A stretch of DNA of 42,910 bases from the NCBI RefSeq assembly GCF_001544135.1, contig NZ_BCPV01000007.1, forward strand, positions 1 to 42,910. The letters run 5' to 3'. The notes under the pieces are model-generated. The model was not told the origin of the DNA. It did no database searches and saw only the letters and a list, made by a program, of their open reading frames with translations. The position numbers were made by a program, and so were the translations under genes. Every line of letters begins with the position of its first letter. Position 1 is the stretch's first letter. This document shows positions 15,488-26,462 of this stretch, one piece after another. This DNA is from Geobacillus zalihae NBRC 101842 (GTDB taxonomy: Bacteria; Bacillota; Bacilli; Bacillales; Anoxybacillaceae).

Positions 15488-16972
15488 TCACCACGGCAAC
15501 TTTGTCTCTCCCATCAGGAACCGATCGACTTCACGAGCCGCCCCTCGGCCTTCATGGATGGCCCAGACGATCAAGCTTTGGCCGCGGCGGGCGTCGCCGG
15601 CGGCAAACACGCCCTCGATGTTTGTTGTATATTTGCCGTATGGGGCTTTCACTTTGTTGTTGGCCGTTTCAACGCCAAACTGCTTCAACAACGGCTGCTC
15701 TGGCCCTTCAAACCCGATGGCGATAAACACCAAATCGCACGGCCATACTTGTTCCGTCCCCGGAATTTCTTTAAAGATCGCTTTGCCGTTTTCATCGATG
15801 ATTTTTTCCATTTGAATCGTATGCAGCTCTTTCACGCGGCCGTGCTCGTCGCCAACGATTTTCTTTGTTTGAATGCAATATTGACGCGGGTCGGCGCCGA
15901 ATTTCGCTTTTGCTTCTTCATACGCGTAGTCAAGCGTAAAGACGAGCGGATATTGCGGCCACGGATTATCGTCCGGGCGCTTGTCCGGCAAGGCAGGGTG
16001 TTTGCCGAACTGGACGACGCTTTTGCAGCCTTGGCGCAGCGCGGTCGCCACGCAGTCGGCCCCCGTGTCGCCGCCGCCGATCACAATGACATGTTTGTCT
16101 TTGGCATCGATAAACTGGCCGTCGGCAAAATTCGAATCCAATAAACTTTTCGTCACGCCGGTCAAATAATCCATCGCAAAATGGACACCCTCAAGCTCCC
16201 GGCCTTCAATGGCCAAATCGCGCTGCTTTTGCGCACCGATGCACAAGACGACGGCGTCGTACTGAGCACGCAGTTCGTCAGCCGTAATATCTTTGCCGAC
16301 TTCGGTGTTCGTAATAAACGTGATGCCTTCCTCTTCGAGCAGACGCACCCGCCGCTCGACCACTTCTTTTTCCAACTTCATATTCGGAATGCCGTACATC
16401 AACAATCCGCCGATGCGGTCAGCGCGCTCATACACCGTCACCGAATGGCCGGCTTGGTTGAGTTGGTCAGCGCAGGCCAACCCGGCCGGACCGGAGCCGA
16501 CGATGGCCACCTTTTTCCCCGTGCGCGTCTTCGGGATGCGCGGTTTCACCCATCCCTCGGCAAACCCTTTATCAATAATGGCCCGTTCGATTCCTTTAAT
16601 CGCAACCGCTGGGTCGGAAATGGCCACCGTGCACGATCCTTCGCACGGCGCCGGACAGACGCGACCAGTAAATTCTGGGAAGTTGTTGGTCTTTAAAAGT
16701 CGGTCAAGCGCTTCTTTCCAACGACCTCGGTACACCAAATCGTTCCATTCCGGGATCAAGTTGTGCACCGGACACCCCGAGGTAAGGCCGTTTAGCTCCA
16801 ATCCCATATGACAAAACGGCGTGCCACAGTCCATACAGCGGGCGCCTTGGCGGGCCAGCACGTCTTCGGAAAACGGCTGCGTGTATTCTTTCCAATCATC
16901 GAGACGGGAAAGCGGATCGCGCTTTTTCTCTTCCTCGCGTGCATATTCCATAAATCCTGTTGCTTTTCCCAC
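15488..16972 (-). CDS. gltB: glutamate synthase (NADPH), small subunit
   Basis: A 494-residue GltB (Bacillus name; gltD in E. coli). With the large subunit it makes two glutamates from 2-oxoglutarate and glutamine; this subunit feeds electrons from NADPH. The N-terminus has the Fe-S cysteines (CMDCGTPFCHMG, GCPVHNLIPEWN, CPAPCEGSC). An FAD fold follows (AIVGSGPAGLACADQL), then an NADPH fold (VIGGGDTGADCVATALRQG), and near the end GVFAAGDARRGQSLIVWAI. The start is the GTG at 16972, preceded by GGAGGGG, giving VGKATGFMEY as in relatives; a frame starting at 17017 is not needed. It lies 143 nt downstream of gltA on the same transcript. Confidence 0.96.
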   Translation of the reverse strand: MGKATGFMEYAREEEKKRDPLSRLDDWKEYTQPFSEDVLARQGARCMDCGTPFCHMGLELNGLTSGCPVHNLIPEWNDLVYRGRWKEALDRLLKTNNFPEFTGRVCPAPCEGSCTVAISDPAVAIKGIERAIIDKGFAEGWVKPRIPKTRTGKKVAIVGSGPAGLACADQLNQAGHSVTVYERADRIGGLLMYGIPNMKLEKEVVERRVRLLEEEGITFITNTEVGKDITADELRAQYDAVVLCIGAQKQRDLAIEGRELEGVHFAMDYLTGVTKSLLDSNFADGQFIDAKDKHVIVIGGGDTGADCVATALRQGCKSVVQFGKHPALPDKRPDDNPWPQYPLVFTLDYAYEEAKAKFGADPRQYCIQTKKIVGDEHGRVKELHTIQMEKIIDENGKAIFKEIPGTEQVWPCDLVFIAIGFEGPEQPLLKQFGVETANNKVKAPYGKYTTNIEGVFAAGDARRGQSLIVWAIHEGRGAAREVDRFLMGETKLPW

Positions 16973-17115
16973 GATGGTTCCCCTCCTTCTTTCCGTACGT
17001 ATCCTCTCTTCTCTCATGCGGCCTTCCCGCCTGTTGGCCGATCAAAAAGCGGGCCCCGCGAAGCCGCGGAGCCGAAGCGGCGTCGTCACTTCGCGGCCAA
17101 TCGCAAGCCACAGCG

Positions 17116-20100
17116 TTACTTCGCCACCGCTTGCAGCTGATGGACGCCGCCGACAGCCGCTTTTTTCTGTTTTGCCACCGTTTCAAACGCCGCCATGACA
17201 GCTTCTTCGTGCGAAAGCCCGGACTGTTCGAGCGTTTCGATCGTCTCAATCATCAGTTTGTAATTGCGCGGAATAACTTTGACGAAGCGGCGGACATACG
17301 CATCCCACTCTTCGAGCACTAACGCCGCCCGCGGGCTTCCTGTATAGCGGTAATGGTTTTCGATCATCCGGCGCACGTCGCGAATTTCTTCCTCGTCTTC
17401 GAGCCGCTCAAATGAGACGAGCTCAAGGTTGGCGGTTTGCTGCCAGCTGTCTTCATCGGCAAGAACGTAAGCGATCCCACCGGACATGCCGGCGGCGAAG
17501 TTTTTGCCAACCGAACCGAGGATGACAACGCGGCCGCCGGTCATATATTCACAGCCGTGGTCGCCGACGCCTTCGACAACAGCATGGACGCCGCTGTTGC
17601 GGACGCAGAACCGCTCCCCAGCGCGGCCGCGAATGTACGCTTCGCCGCTTGTAGCCCCGTAAAACGCCACGTTGCCAATGATGACGTTGTCAGCCGCGGC
17701 AAACGGCGCCTCATGCGGCGGACGGACGATCACTTTGCCGCCGGAAAGCCCTTTGCCGACGTAATCATTCGCGTCGCCGACGAGCTCAAGCGTCATCCCT
17801 TTCGGCACAAACGCCGCAAAGCTTTGCCCGGCCGATCCGGTGAAATGGAGGCGGATCGTATCATCCGGCAGCCCTTCCTCGCCGTAGCGCTTCGAGATTT
17901 CGCTTCCTGTCATCGCCCCGACCGTGCGGTGGACGTTGCGGATGGCGAGGTGAAGTTCGACCGGCTCCTGCCGCTCAAGCGCTGGCTGCACCGCCGGTAA
18001 AATTTCCGTATAGTCGAGCGTCTCTTCCATTCGATGGTTTTGCCCTCTGCTGCCTGTGCGCGGGCCATCGACTTGATACAAGAGGCGGGACAAGTCAAGA
18101 TGTTTCGCTTTCCAGTGCGCTTTTGCCCGCTCGCTCACTTTCAGAATATCGACGCGGCCGACCATTTCGTCGATCGTGCGGAATCCGAGTTCCGCCATCA
18201 TTTCCCGCACTTCCTGAGCGACGAAATACATGAAATTGACGACATGATCCGGCTCGCCGGTAAATTTCTTGCGCAGCTCCGGATTTTGCGTCGCCACGCC
18301 GACCGGACACGTATCCAAATGACAGACGCGCATCATGACACAGCCTAAGACGACAAGCGGAGCCGTCGCAAACCCAAACTCTTCAGCGCCGAACAAAGCG
18401 GCCATGACAACATCGCGTCCTGTCATCAATTTTCCGTCCGTTTCCAAGACGACGCGGTCTCGCAAACCATTCAACATGAGCGTCTGATGCGTTTCCGCCA
18501 ATCCGAGCTCCCACGGCAAGCCGGCATGCTTGATGCTCGTTTTCGGCGACGCACCCGTGCCCCCGTCATAGCCGCTGATGACAATGACATCGGCGTTCCC
18601 TTTCGCCACGCCAGCGGCGATCGTGCCAACGCCGGCTTTGGCGACGAGCTTCACGCTGATGCGCGCATCTTTGTTGGCGTTTTTCAAATCATAAATGAGT
18701 TGGGCCAAATCTTCAATCGAGTAAATGTCATGGTGCGGCGGCGGAGAAATAAGCTCCACCCCTGGCGTTGAGCCGCGCACTTTGCCGACCCACGGATACA
18801 CTTTGTTGGCCGGAAGCTGCCCGCCTTCACCCGGTTTTGCTCCTTGGGCCATTTTGATTTGCAATTCATCGGCATTGACCAAATAATGGCTTTTTACGCC
18901 AAAACGTCCGGACGCCACTTGTTTGATCGCGCTGCGGCGCCAGTCGCCGTTTTCATCTTTCACATAGCGGGCCGGGTCTTCGCCGCCCTCGCCGCTGTTG
19001 CTTTTTCCGCCGATCCGGTTCATAGCGATCGCCAGCGCCTCATGGGCTTCCTGGCTGATCGAGCCGAACGACATCGCCCCGGTTTTAAAGCGGCGGACGA
19101 TCGACTCGACCGGTTCGACTTCGTCAATCGGCACCGGTGTCCGGTCCGGATCGAAGTCGAACAAGTTGCGCAAGAACGTCAACTGTTCTTCATTCGCCAG
19201 TTTGGAATATTGTTTATACAAATTGTAGTCGTTTTTCCGGCACGCCCACTGCAGCAAATGGATCGTCTTCGGGTTGAATGCATGATGTTCGCCGTTGCGC
19301 CGCCATTGCAACTCGCTGCCCGTATCGAGCACATCGTCTTCATGCCGCGCTCCGAAAGCGGCTTCGTGGCGCATTTTCGCTTCTTTTGCAATTTCCGCAA
19401 GCCCGATGCCGCCGATTTGCGATGCCGTGCCGGTGAAGTATTCCTCAATGACATCGTCGCCGATGCCGACCGCTTCAAAAATTTGCGCGCCGCGGTAGCT
19501 TTGCACCGTCGAAATGCCCATTTTCGACATCACTTTGACGACGCCGTCAACAGCCGCCTTGATATATGTTTTCACCGCTTCACGGTAAGACAAGGCGATC
19601 GTGCCGTTTTCTGACGCCTGGCGGATGGTCTCGAGCGCCAAGTACGGGTTGATGGCGTCCGCCCCGTAGCCGATGAGCGCCGCAAAATGGTGCACTTCCC
19701 GCGCTTCGCCGCTTTCGACCAGCAGGCTGACGTTTGTGCGCGTCCCGTTGCGGACAAGGTGTTGATGAAGCCCGCTTACCGCCAGCAACACCGGAATCGC
19801 CACATGCGTGTCATCAACGCCGCGGTCGGACAGCACAAGAAGCGCCGCCCCGTTTTCGATCGCTTCATCCGCTTTGGCAAACAGCTCATCAAGCGCCTGT
19901 TTCAAATCATCAGTAAACAGCGTCGGCAGCACCGCGCACGCAAATTCCGGGTACGGATTGGCTTTTAACGCTGCCAGCTCTTCGTTCGTCAATAGCGGAG
20001 TTTCCAAGCGGATGCGCCGCGCCGCTTTGGCGTCCGGATGCAAAATGTTCCCTTCTTTGCCAAGCAGCGTCATCGTCGAGGTGACGACATATTCGCGGAT

Positions 20101-21675
20101 CGCATCAATCGGCGGATTTGTCACTTGGGCGAACAGCTGCTTGAAGTAGTTGAACAAGCTTTGCGGCCGCTCGGACAGCACGGCAAGCGGCGCATCCATG
20201 CCCATCGCCCCCGTCGGATCTTTCCCTTCCGCCGCCATCGGCAAAATCGTTTTTTCCACATCTTCAAACGTGTAGCCGAACGCTTTTTGCAGCTTGACAA
20301 GCTGCTTCGGCGCTTCGACGTCCTCCGGAATTTCCAGATCGCCAAGCGTGATCATTTGCTCGTTGATCCATTGGCGATATGGCTTTTCATGAGCCATTTC
20401 TTCCTTGATTTCCTGGTCAGAGATGATGCGCCCTTGCTCGAGGTCAACCAACAGCATTTTCCCCGGGCTCAGCCGCTCTTTATATAAAATGTTGTTCGGG
20501 TCAACATCGATGACGCCGACTTCGGATGAGAAAATAATGTAGTCGTCTTTGGTGACATAATAGCGGGCCGGACGCAAGCCGTTCCGGTCCAAAATGGCGC
20601 CGATTTGCTTGCCGTCGGTGAACGAAATCGCCGTCGGTCCATCCCACGGCTCCATGAGACAGCTATGGTACTCGTAAAACGCCTTTTTCGCCCCGTCCAT
20701 CTGCTCATCCCAAAACCACGGTTCCGGAATGAGCATCATCGCGACATGGGCCGGCTTCCGGCCAGCAAGAACGAAAAATTCGAACGCATTGTCCAAAATC
20801 GACGAATCGCTGCCGTTCGTATCCAAAATCGGCACGACTTTTTCCAAATCCGCGCCGAACGCTTCGGACACAAATTGCTTCTCGCGCGCCGTCATCCAGT
20901 TGACGTTGCCGCGCAGCGTGTTGATCTCGCCGTTATGGATCAAATAGCGGTTCGGATGGGCCCGCTCCCAGCTCGGGAACGTGTTCGTGCTGAAGCGCGA
21001 GTGCACGAGGGCAAACGCCGAACGGAACCGTTCATCTTGCAAATCCAAATAAAACGCATCGATTTGTTCCGGCGTAAGCAACCCTTTATAAACGATCGTC
21101 CGGCTCGAGAAGCTCGCTACATAGCACTCGTTGTTTTCCACACATTTTTCGAATTGTTTGCGGATCACATACAGCTTCCGTTCAAACGCCAACTCATCAG
21201 CCACGTCATCACTTGCCGCGACAAACACTTGGCGGATGAACGGCTGGCTTTGCCGCGCCAGTTTGCCAAGCTTTTCACGATCAACTGGAACTGTCCGCCA
21301 TCCGAGCAGCCGTTGCCCTTCTTGAGCGACGATCTCATTGAACATCGATTCATAGTACGCCCGTTTCGCTTCCTCTTCCGGCAAAAAGAACATCCCGACC
21401 CCGTAGCGCCCTTTTTCCGGCAAGTTCATCCCGCCGCACACCGCTTGAAAATACTCATGCGGAATTTGCGTCATAATGCCCGCGCCATCGCCCGTTTCCG
21501 GATCGCTCCCTTGTCCGCCGCGGTGTTCAAGCTGGCGAAGCATATGAAGTGCCTTTTTGATAATGTCGTGCGACGGTTTTCCTTTCAAATGCGCATAAAA
21601 CCCGATCCCGCATGCATCATGTTCAAATTCCGGGCGATACAGCCCTTGTGCTTCCGGTAATCCGTAGTGTTTCAT
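17116..21675 (-). CDS. gltA: glutamate synthase (NADPH), large subunit
   Basis: A 1519-residue GltA (gltB in E. coli). It hydrolyses glutamine and transfers the ammonia through a tunnel to 2-oxoglutarate. A 21-residue propeptide ends at HDA, and Cys22 of [11 protein letters not shown] is the N-terminal nucleophile of the class II amidotransferase domain. The central domain and FMN/2-oxoglutarate synthase domain follow, with the 3Fe-4S cysteines in [21 protein letters not shown]. The C-terminal GXGXG beta-helix (about 1250-1490) includes [12 protein letters not shown] and [12 protein letters not shown]. The ATG at 21675 has GGAGGGGAAGGCAGC upstream; the longer frame to 21786 runs through the promoter and is rejected. 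It is divergent from gltC, the expected activator. Confidence 0.97.
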   Translation of the reverse strand: MKHYGLPEAQGLYRPEFEHDACGIGFYAHLKGKPSHDIIKKALHMLRQLEHRGGQGSDPETGDGAGIMTQIPHEYFQAVCGGMNLPEKGRYGVGMFFLPEEEAKRAYYESMFNEIVAQEGQRLLGWRTVPVDREKLGKLARQSQPFIRQVFVAASDDVADELAFERKLYVIRKQFEKCVENNECYVASFSSRTIVYKGLLTPEQIDAFYLDLQDERFRSAFALVHSRFSTNTFPSWERAHPNRYLIHNGEINTLRGNVNWMTAREKQFVSEAFGADLEKVVPILDTNGSDSSILDNAFEFFVLAGRKPAHVAMMLIPEPWFWDEQMDGAKKAFYEYHSCLMEPWDGPTAISFTDGKQIGAILDRNGLRPARYYVTKDDYIIFSSEVGVIDVDPNNILYKERLSPGKMLLVDLEQGRIISDQEIKEEMAHEKPYRQWINEQMITLGDLEIPEDVEAPKQLVKLQKAFGYTFEDVEKTILPMAAEGKDPTGAMGMDAPLAVLSERPQSLFNYFKQLFAQVTNPPIDAIREYVVTSTMTLLGKEGNILHPDAKAARRIRLETPLLTNEELAALKANPYPEFACAVLPTLFTDDLKQALDELFAKADEAIENGAALLVLSDRGVDDTHVAIPVLLAVSGLHQHLVRNGTRTNVSLLVESGEAREVHHFAALIGYGADAINPYLALETIRQASENGTIALSYREAVKTYIKAAVDGVVKVMSKMGISTVQSYRGAQIFEAVGIGDDVIEEYFTGTASQIGGIGLAEIAKEAKMRHEAAFGARHEDDVLDTGSELQWRRNGEHHAFNPKTIHLLQWACRKNDYNLYKQYSKLANEEQLTFLRNLFDFDPDRTPVPIDEVEPVESIVRRFKTGAMSFGSISQEAHEALAIAMNRIGGKSNSGEGGEDPARYVKDENGDWRRSAIKQVASGRFGVKSHYLVNADELQIKMAQGAKPGEGGQLPANKVYPWVGKVRGSTPGVELISPPPHHDIYSIEDLAQLIYDLKNANKDARISVKLVAKAGVGTIAAGVAKGNADVIVISGYDGGTGASPKTSIKHAGLPWELGLAETHQTLMLNGLRDRVVLETDGKLMTGRDVVMAALFGAEEFGFATAPLVVLGCVMMRVCHLDTCPVGVATQNPELRKKFTGEPDHVVNFMYFVAQEVREMMAELGFRTIDEMVGRVDILKVSERAKAHWKAKHLDLSRLLYQVDGPRTGSRGQNHRMEETLDYTEILPAVQPALERQEPVELHLAIRNVHRTVGAMTGSEISKRYGEEGLPDDTIRLHFTGSAGQSFAAFVPKGMTLELVGDANDYVGKGLSGGKVIVRPPHEAPFAAADNVIIGNVAFYGATSGEAYIRGRAGERFCVRNSGVHAVVEGVGDHGCEYMTGGRVVILGSVGKNFAAGMSGGIAYVLADEDSWQQTANLELVSFERLEDEEEIRDVRRMIENHYRYTGSPRAALVLEEWDAYVRRFVKVIPRNYKLMIETIETLEQSGLSHEEAVMAAFETVAKQKKAAVGGVHQLQAVAK

Positions 21676-21714
21676 GCTGCCTTCCCCTCCCGTTCCGAAT
21701 TGTCTGTAATATTC

Positions 21715-21743
21715 ATTGTAGTTTTCAAAATTAATATAAACAA
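21715..21743 (-). promoter_or_regulatory. gltA promoter
   Basis: On the minus strand TTGTTT (21738-21743) and TACAAT (21715-21720) are separated by 17 nt, a good sigma-A promoter about 40 nt upstream of the gltA start codon. The GltC-type dyad at 21765-21779 would be centred near -64 relative to the expected start site. Confidence 0.6.
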
Positions 21744-21764
21744 TATATAATTTAGATAAAATCC

Positions 21765-21779
21765 ATCTCTTTTTGCGAT
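21765..21779. promoter_or_regulatory. GltC-type operator (Box I-like dyad)
   Basis: ATCTC-TTTTT-GCGAT matches the ATCTC-N5-GAGAT dyad described for GltC in Bacillus subtilis with one mismatch. It lies between the divergent gltA and gltC genes, only 21 nt before the gltC start and about 64 nt upstream of the likely gltA start site, the position expected for both autorepression of gltC and activation of gltA. Confidence 0.65.
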
Positions 21780-21800
21780 CAATCAAAAGGAGGGAGAAAA

Positions 21801-22712
21801 ATGGAGCTGCGGCAACTGCAATATTTCGTGGAAGTCGCCCGGCGCGAACACGTCTCCGAAGCCGCCGACGCCCTCCATGTCGCGCAGTCGGCGATCAGCC
21901 GGCAAATTGCCAACCTCGAAGCGGAGCTTGGCGTGCAGCTGTTTGAACGGGAAGGGCGAAACGTGAAGCTCACCCCGATCGGCCGCCATTTTTTGCCGCA
22001 CGCCGAAGCGGTGTTAAAGGCGGTCGAGGATGCAAAGCAACAAATCGAAGAGTATTTGGACCCGGAACGCGGAACGATTAAAATCGGGTTTCCGACAAGC
22101 CTGGCAAGCCACATGATGCCGATGGTCATCTCCGCCTTTAAAGCGGAACACCCAAACGTCTCGTTCCATCTCCGCCAAGGGTCGTACTATTATTTAATCG
22201 AAGCGGTGAAAAAACGGGAGATCGACCTTGCCTTTCTCGGACCGATTCCGGTTCGTGAAATCGGCATTAAAGGAGAAATTTTGTTTTCCGAACCGTTTGC
22301 CGCCCTCCTGCCGAACAGCCATCCGCTCGCCCGCCGCGACCGGATCGTATTGAACGAACTGCGCCATGATCCATTTGTAACGTTTCCAAAAGGATACATT
22401 TTGCATCAAATCGTTATTGACGCTTGCCACCAAGCCGGATTTTCGCCCAACATTTCATCGGAAGGCGAAGATCTCGATGCCATTAAAGGGCTTGTCTCCG
22501 CTGGCATCGGCGTCACTCTCCTGCCGGAAAGCGCCCTGTCGGAAAGCCTCCTTCGCTACGCCGCCAAAGTGCCGATTGAGATGCCGCAAGTAAAGCGAAA
22601 CGTCGGCATTATCATTTCCGACCACCACGAACTCGCTCCGTCGGTGAAAGTGTTTTACCAGTTTGTGAAAGACTTTTTCGCGGAGCTCGAGCGGTATCAA
22701 TTGAGGGGGTGA
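21801..22712 (+). CDS. gltC: LysR-type activator of glutamate synthase
   Basis: A 303-residue LysR-family regulator. The winged helix-turn-helix covers residues 1-60 ([40 protein letters not shown]), and the effector-binding domain runs from about 90 to 295 ([26 protein letters not shown]). Position and sequence match GltC, which in B. subtilis activates gltAB when 2-oxoglutarate is high and represses its own gene. The start is at 21801 with AAAAGGAGGGAGAAAA upstream. It is divergent from gltA, sharing a 125-nt intergenic region that contains the operator-like dyad. A terminator follows at 22764-22793. Confidence 0.93.
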   Translation: MELRQLQYFVEVARREHVSEAADALHVAQSAISRQIANLEAELGVQLFEREGRNVKLTPIGRHFLPHAEAVLKAVEDAKQQIEEYLDPERGTIKIGFPTSLASHMMPMVISAFKAEHPNVSFHLRQGSYYYLIEAVKKREIDLAFLGPIPVREIGIKGEILFSEPFAALLPNSHPLARRDRIVLNELRHDPFVTFPKGYILHQIVIDACHQAGFSPNISSEGEDLDAIKGLVSAGIGVTLLPESALSESLLRYAAKVPIEMPQVKRNVGIIISDHHELAPSVKVFYQFVKDFFAELERYQLRG

Positions 22713-22763
22713 ACGCTCCCCCGCCTACGCTCACGTCGAAAAACGGATTCGAGATCACAAAAA

Positions 22764-22796
22764 AAAGACGCAGGTGCTTCACTCTGCGTCTTTCCT
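22764..22796 (+). terminator. rho-independent terminator of gltC
   Basis: AAAGACGCAG (22764-22773) pairs with CTGCGTCTTT (22784-22793) around a 10-nt loop, followed by CCTTTCTTC. It is about 50 nt after the gltC stop. Confidence 0.8.
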
Positions 22797-22911
22797 TTCT
22801 TCTTCTGCACACTTCCCCTTTCCGGCGCCTTCACTCATCAAGGATCATTCAAAAAGAAGATGTGGAGAGCACCAAATTCGGACGCTGCTTCAGTTAGATT
22901 GCGTCCGAACG

Positions 22912-23898
22912 TCATCCTAACCGCACGACCGTCCGGCCGCGCAGCTCGCCGCGCAAAATGCGCTCAAGCGCTTGCGGCAATTCAGCGAGCGAAATTTCTT
23001 GAACAATCCGCTCCAAATCCGGCTTTAAGTCGCCAGCGAGCCGCTCCCAAATGCGGAGGCGCAGCTCCATCGGGCAATAGACGGAGTCGATGCCAAGCAA
23101 ACTGATGCCGCGCAAAATGAACGGATGGACGGTTGTCGGCACCTCGACGCCGCCTGTCAACCCGCTCACTGCCACCGCTCCGCCGTAGCGGATGCGGCTT
23201 AACACCGTGGCCAGCGTCCGACCGCCGACCGGGTCGACCGCCGCCGCCCAGCGCTGCTGATCAAGCGGACGAATGCGTTCAGCCGTGACGTCTTCGCGCG
23301 TCAACACTTCCTTGGCGCCGAGAGCACGCAAATAATCGTGCTCCGCCGCTTTTCCTGTGCTTGCTTCCACCGTATAGCCGCGCTTCGCAAGCATCGACAC
23401 GGCCAAGCTGCCGACGCCGCCCGTCGCCCCCGTGACGAGCACCGGTCCGCGTTCCGGCGTCAGCCCCTGCTCCTCAAGACGGTGAATGGACAGCGCCGCT
23501 GTAAACCCAGCCGTCCCAATCGCCATCGCTTCTTTCAACGTCAACCCTTTCGGCAGCGGCACGAGCCAATCGCCATGCAGCCGGGCGTACTCGCTGTAGC
23601 CTCCGAAATGCGTCACGCCGATTTCATAGCCAGTCGCAATCACCTCATCCCCTTCGCGGAAACGCGGATGGTGCGACGAAACAACCACCCCGGCCAAATC
23701 AATTCCCGGCACAAATGGATACGTTTTCACAATTTTGCCGTCCGGAATGGACGCCAATCCATCTTTGTAGTTGACGCTTGAATAATGGACGCGGACAACG
23801 ACGTCTCCTTCCGGCAAATCATCCATGGATATCGTCTGCACGCCGGCAGTAAATTCTGTTTCGGTTTTGTTGACAACGAACGCTTGAAATACGGACAT
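22912..23898 (-). CDS. YhdH/YhfP-family quinone oxidoreductase (acrylyl-CoA reductase-like)
   Basis: A 328-residue zinc-free medium-chain dehydrogenase. Family markers are HYSSVNYKDGLA near residue 40-50, PFVPGIDLAGVVV, the NADP-binding VLVTGATGGVGSLAVSMLAKRGY, and GGAVAVSGLTGG followed by the late PFILRGISLLGIDSVYCP. B. subtilis YhfP and E. coli AcuI (YhdH) are the nearest named relatives; AcuI reduces acrylyl-CoA with NADPH. The substrate here is not known. The start is the second ATG of the pair at 23896-23901, set by GGGAGAGA. A longer frame to 23928 lacks a ribosome binding site. It is monocistronic, convergent with gltC. Confidence 0.9.
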   Translation of the reverse strand: MSVFQAFVVNKTETEFTAGVQTISMDDLPEGDVVVRVHYSSVNYKDGLASIPDGKIVKTYPFVPGIDLAGVVVSSHHPRFREGDEVIATGYEIGVTHFGGYSEYARLHGDWLVPLPKGLTLKEAMAIGTAGFTAALSIHRLEEQGLTPERGPVLVTGATGGVGSLAVSMLAKRGYTVEASTGKAAEHDYLRALGAKEVLTREDVTAERIRPLDQQRWAAAVDPVGGRTLATVLSRIRYGGAVAVSGLTGGVEVPTTVHPFILRGISLLGIDSVYCPMELRLRIWERLAGDLKPDLERIVQEISLAELPQALERILRGELRGRTVVRLG

Positions 23899-24107
23899 CA
23901 TTCTCTCCCTTTCCCATACATTTTTCACTCATGTCATTCGACAACCAAACGCCAGATTCCTTTCTGAACCAAGAAAACCCTCGCTTCCGGTTGTCAGCGT
24001 AGGCGGGTGATGAATAAATGTCTCATGAAAGTCCTTCCTACACTTCCTTGACTTCTTTATGTTAAACTGTAAACAAACATATCTTTAAGATGAAAGAAGG
24101 TGAAACA

Positions 24108-24677
24108 GTGGGCAATACCCCTGACTTGAACAAAATTTACACGTACGCTGACTGGAAAACATGGGAAGGCCGCTGGGAACTGATAAATGGAAAAGCCTAT
24201 AATATGACACCTGCTCCATCTTCGGAACATCAATTTGCCGTCGGAGAATTGTATTTTGCTTTGCGCCATTTTTTCCAAAACCAACATTGTTACGTCTTTA
24301 TGGCGCCGTTTGATGTATTCCTTAGCAAAAATGAAACGTATGAAACCCCTGATGACATTGTCCAACCCGATATTGCCGTGATTTGCAATAAAAAACAGAT
24401 TGTCCAAAAAGGATGTTACGGGGCGCCTGCGCTAGTTGTTGAAGTTTTGTCACCTTCAACCGCTTTAAAAGATTACAACGAAAAATTTTACACGTACCAA
24501 CACTATGGCATTGCAGAATATTGGATCGTCGATACGGCTAACAAAATGATTCATGTATACCATTTGCACGAAGGAGCCTATCAACGGCATGCCACATACG
24601 GGCAACAGGACACATTGCATTCCGCACAATTTAAAGACTTAGCGATTCCATTAGCGCATGTATTGGAATGGGGTTAA
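24108..24677 (+). CDS. Uma2-family (DUF820) nuclease-fold protein
   Basis: A 189-residue protein of the Uma2/DUF820 family, which has a restriction-endonuclease-like PD-(D/E)xK fold. The signature is all present: WELINGKAY near residue 23-31, QPDIAVI with Asp88, LVVEVLSPSTALKDYNEKF with Glu112 and Lys126, and the following YGIAEYWIVD. These proteins are very numerous in cyanobacteria and thermophiles, often as scattered copies, and their biological role is unclear. The start is GTG 24108, 7 nt after AGAAGGTGA. An in-frame ATG at 24090 lies upstream of that site. The gene is more A+T-rich than its neighbours, which hints at a transferred origin. Confidence 0.88.
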   Translation: MGNTPDLNKIYTYADWKTWEGRWELINGKAYNMTPAPSSEHQFAVGELYFALRHFFQNQHCYVFMAPFDVFLSKNETYETPDDIVQPDIAVICNKKQIVQKGCYGAPALVVEVLSPSTALKDYNEKFYTYQHYGIAEYWIVDTANKMIHVYHLHEGAYQRHATYGQQDTLHSAQFKDLAIPLAHVLEWG

Positions 24678-24862
24678 AACAGCCCTTGTTCAGCATGACA
24701 TACTCATCATCAGTCTTGTGTCAAACACACAGAAATCGATGATCGGGCAGGTGCTCCTAAGAATCTCCCATCCCGAAGCACCATCGCATAAGCAAAAGAA
24801 CGTTCAGCCCTCGCAATAACCGCCTGCTTCTATGTGTTTCCGAATGGCCGTGCAAAAGCAAA

Positions 24863-24893
24863 CAAAACGCCAGCCTGTCGATCCGGCTGACGT
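24863..24893 (-). terminator. terminator of the class III aminotransferase gene
   Basis: Minus strand ACGTCAGCC/GGCTGGCGT, a 9-bp stem with one G-T pair and a 9-nt loop, followed by TTTGTTTG. It sits 13 nt after the aminotransferase stop. Confidence 0.75.
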
Positions 24894-24905
24894 TTGTCGT
24901 TCTTC

Positions 24906-26258
24906 TTATTGAATGGCCGCTAGCGCCCCGGTCAAGACACGCACCACAAACGAAAGTTCATCATCCGTGATGCAAAGCGGCGGCGACAGCGTGAGTACGT
25001 TGTTGTATCCGGCGACTGTCGTTCCGTTTTTGCCGATGATGAGGCCGTTTTCTTTGCATCGATGGATCACTTGATTGACAAGCGACACATCAAGAGGCTC
25101 TTTCGTCGCTCGGTCGGCGACCAATTCAATGCCGACAAGCAGCCCTTTGCCGCGCACATCCCCGACGTACGGATGGTCGGCCAGTTTCGTTTTCAGTGCC
25201 GAAAGCAGCCATTCGCCCGCTTCACGCGAACGGTCAAACAGACGCTCCTCCTCCATAATCTTGATGTTTTTCAGCGCCACCGCACAAGCAGCCGGATGGC
25301 CCCCAAACGTATTGACATGGCGGAAATAGTCGTATTCGCCTGTTCCTTTGAACGCCTCGTAAATCTCTTTCCGAACCGCCGTTGCCGCCAGCGGCAAATA
25401 CGCGCTCGTAATGCCTTTCGCCATCGTGATAATGTCCGGCTTGACGCCGTAGTGTTGAAATCCGAACGCTTTTCCCGTCCGGCCGAAGCCGCAGATGACT
25501 TCATCGACAATAAGCAAAGCCCCGTGTTTTTCACACACTTCTTTGACCGCTTTCATATACCCGTCCGGAGGAATGAGCACACCGCCCCCGGTGATGATCG
25601 GCTCCATAATGACGGCCGCAATCGTTTCGCTCAACTCCCACGTCATGACATCATCAATGGCCTTTACCGCCCGCAGTCGACGCGGATCGTCCGCCGCATC
25701 CGGGTCGCGGTAGACATCCGGCGGCGGCACGTGGATGAAACCTGGGGCGAGCGGCTCGTATTTGTATTTCCGCTGCGCCTGCCCGGTGGCTGAGAGCGCC
25801 CCCATCGAGTTGCCGTGGTACGCCCGGTAGCGGGAAATGATTTTGTACCGATGATGCTCCCCGCGTTGCTGATGGTATTGGCGGGCGATTTTAAACGCCG
25901 TTTCGTTCGCTTCCGACCCGCTGTTGGAAAAGAAAATCACATACTCATCGCCTAACAGTTCGTTGAGCTTTTCCCCGAGCTGAATCGCCGACAAGTGGCT
26001 TTGCGTCAACGGGAAATACGCCAGCGTCTTCAGCTGCTCATACGCCGCTTCGGCGAGTTCCTCGCGCCCGTAGCCGACGTTGACGCACCAGAGCCCGGCC
26101 ATCGCATCCAAATACTGATGGCCAGCTGCATCCGTCACCCAGCAGCCTTTCGCTTCGGCCGCAATCAGCGTTGCTTGTGGGTTATACGGCTTCATCGAAT
26201 GCCAGATATATCGGTCGTCTTTTTCGAGCCACAGTTGGTGGGGTTGTTCCGTTTTCAT
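24906..26258 (-). CDS. class III omega-amino-acid:pyruvate aminotransferase
   Basis: A 450-residue PLP enzyme of aminotransferase class III. It has the cofactor-phosphate motif SNSGSEANETAFKIAR (111-126), the aromatic stacking segment YRAYHGNSMGALSATG, Asp252 in LIVDEVICGFGRTG that pairs with the pyridine nitrogen, and the Schiff-base Lys281 in TMAKGITSAYLPL. It most resembles beta-alanine:pyruvate or taurine:pyruvate transaminases and B. subtilis YhxA. The neighbouring PucR-type regulator and GabP-like permease point to beta-alanine or GABA as substrate, but sequence alone cannot decide. The start is the ATG at 26258. The 204-nt upstream gap contains TGTCTAATG, also found before gabP. Confidence 0.9.
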   Translation of the reverse strand: MKTEQPHQLWLEKDDRYIWHSMKPYNPQATLIAAEAKGCWVTDAAGHQYLDAMAGLWCVNVGYGREELAEAAYEQLKTLAYFPLTQSHLSAIQLGEKLNELLGDEYVIFFSNSGSEANETAFKIARQYHQQRGEHHRYKIISRYRAYHGNSMGALSATGQAQRKYKYEPLAPGFIHVPPPDVYRDPDAADDPRRLRAVKAIDDVMTWELSETIAAVIMEPIITGGGVLIPPDGYMKAVKEVCEKHGALLIVDEVICGFGRTGKAFGFQHYGVKPDIITMAKGITSAYLPLAATAVRKEIYEAFKGTGEYDYFRHVNTFGGHPAACAVALKNIKIMEEERLFDRSREAGEWLLSALKTKLADHPYVGDVRGKGLLVGIELVADRATKEPLDVSLVNQVIHRCKENGLIIGKNGTTVAGYNNVLTLSPPLCITDDELSFVVRVLTGALAAIQ

Positions 26259-26329
26259 CGCCGCTTGACTCCCCTCTATTTAGAATCGTTTCATGTTATA
26301 GCCATTATCGCTCAATTCACCATGCTGTT

Positions 26330-26338
26330 CATTAGACA
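26330..26338 (-). promoter_or_regulatory. TGTCTAATG element upstream of the aminotransferase gene
   Basis: This 9-mer reads TGTCTAATG on the minus strand, 72 nt before the aminotransferase start. The same 9-mer occurs in the same orientation relative to gabP at 28215-28223. Both genes flank the PucR-type regulator, so this is a candidate binding site; the evidence is positional only. Confidence 0.35.
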
Positions 26339-26462
26339 GAGTGTAAAAACGGTGAACACATTTGCTCCACAGTTTGACCACTGCGTTCACTCCCAACCGC
26401 GACCGTAGGATATTTTTAAGCGAAAAGCTTTTTCACGAATCCGTCGTCTTGTCCGATCCTCC

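Noticed and set aside
20605-21660. Long plus-strand open frame (351 codons) opposite gltA
   Set aside because: It is antisense to strongly conserved gltA coding sequence, is very rich in Arg and His as expected of a complement frame in G+C-rich DNA, and has no ribosome binding site.
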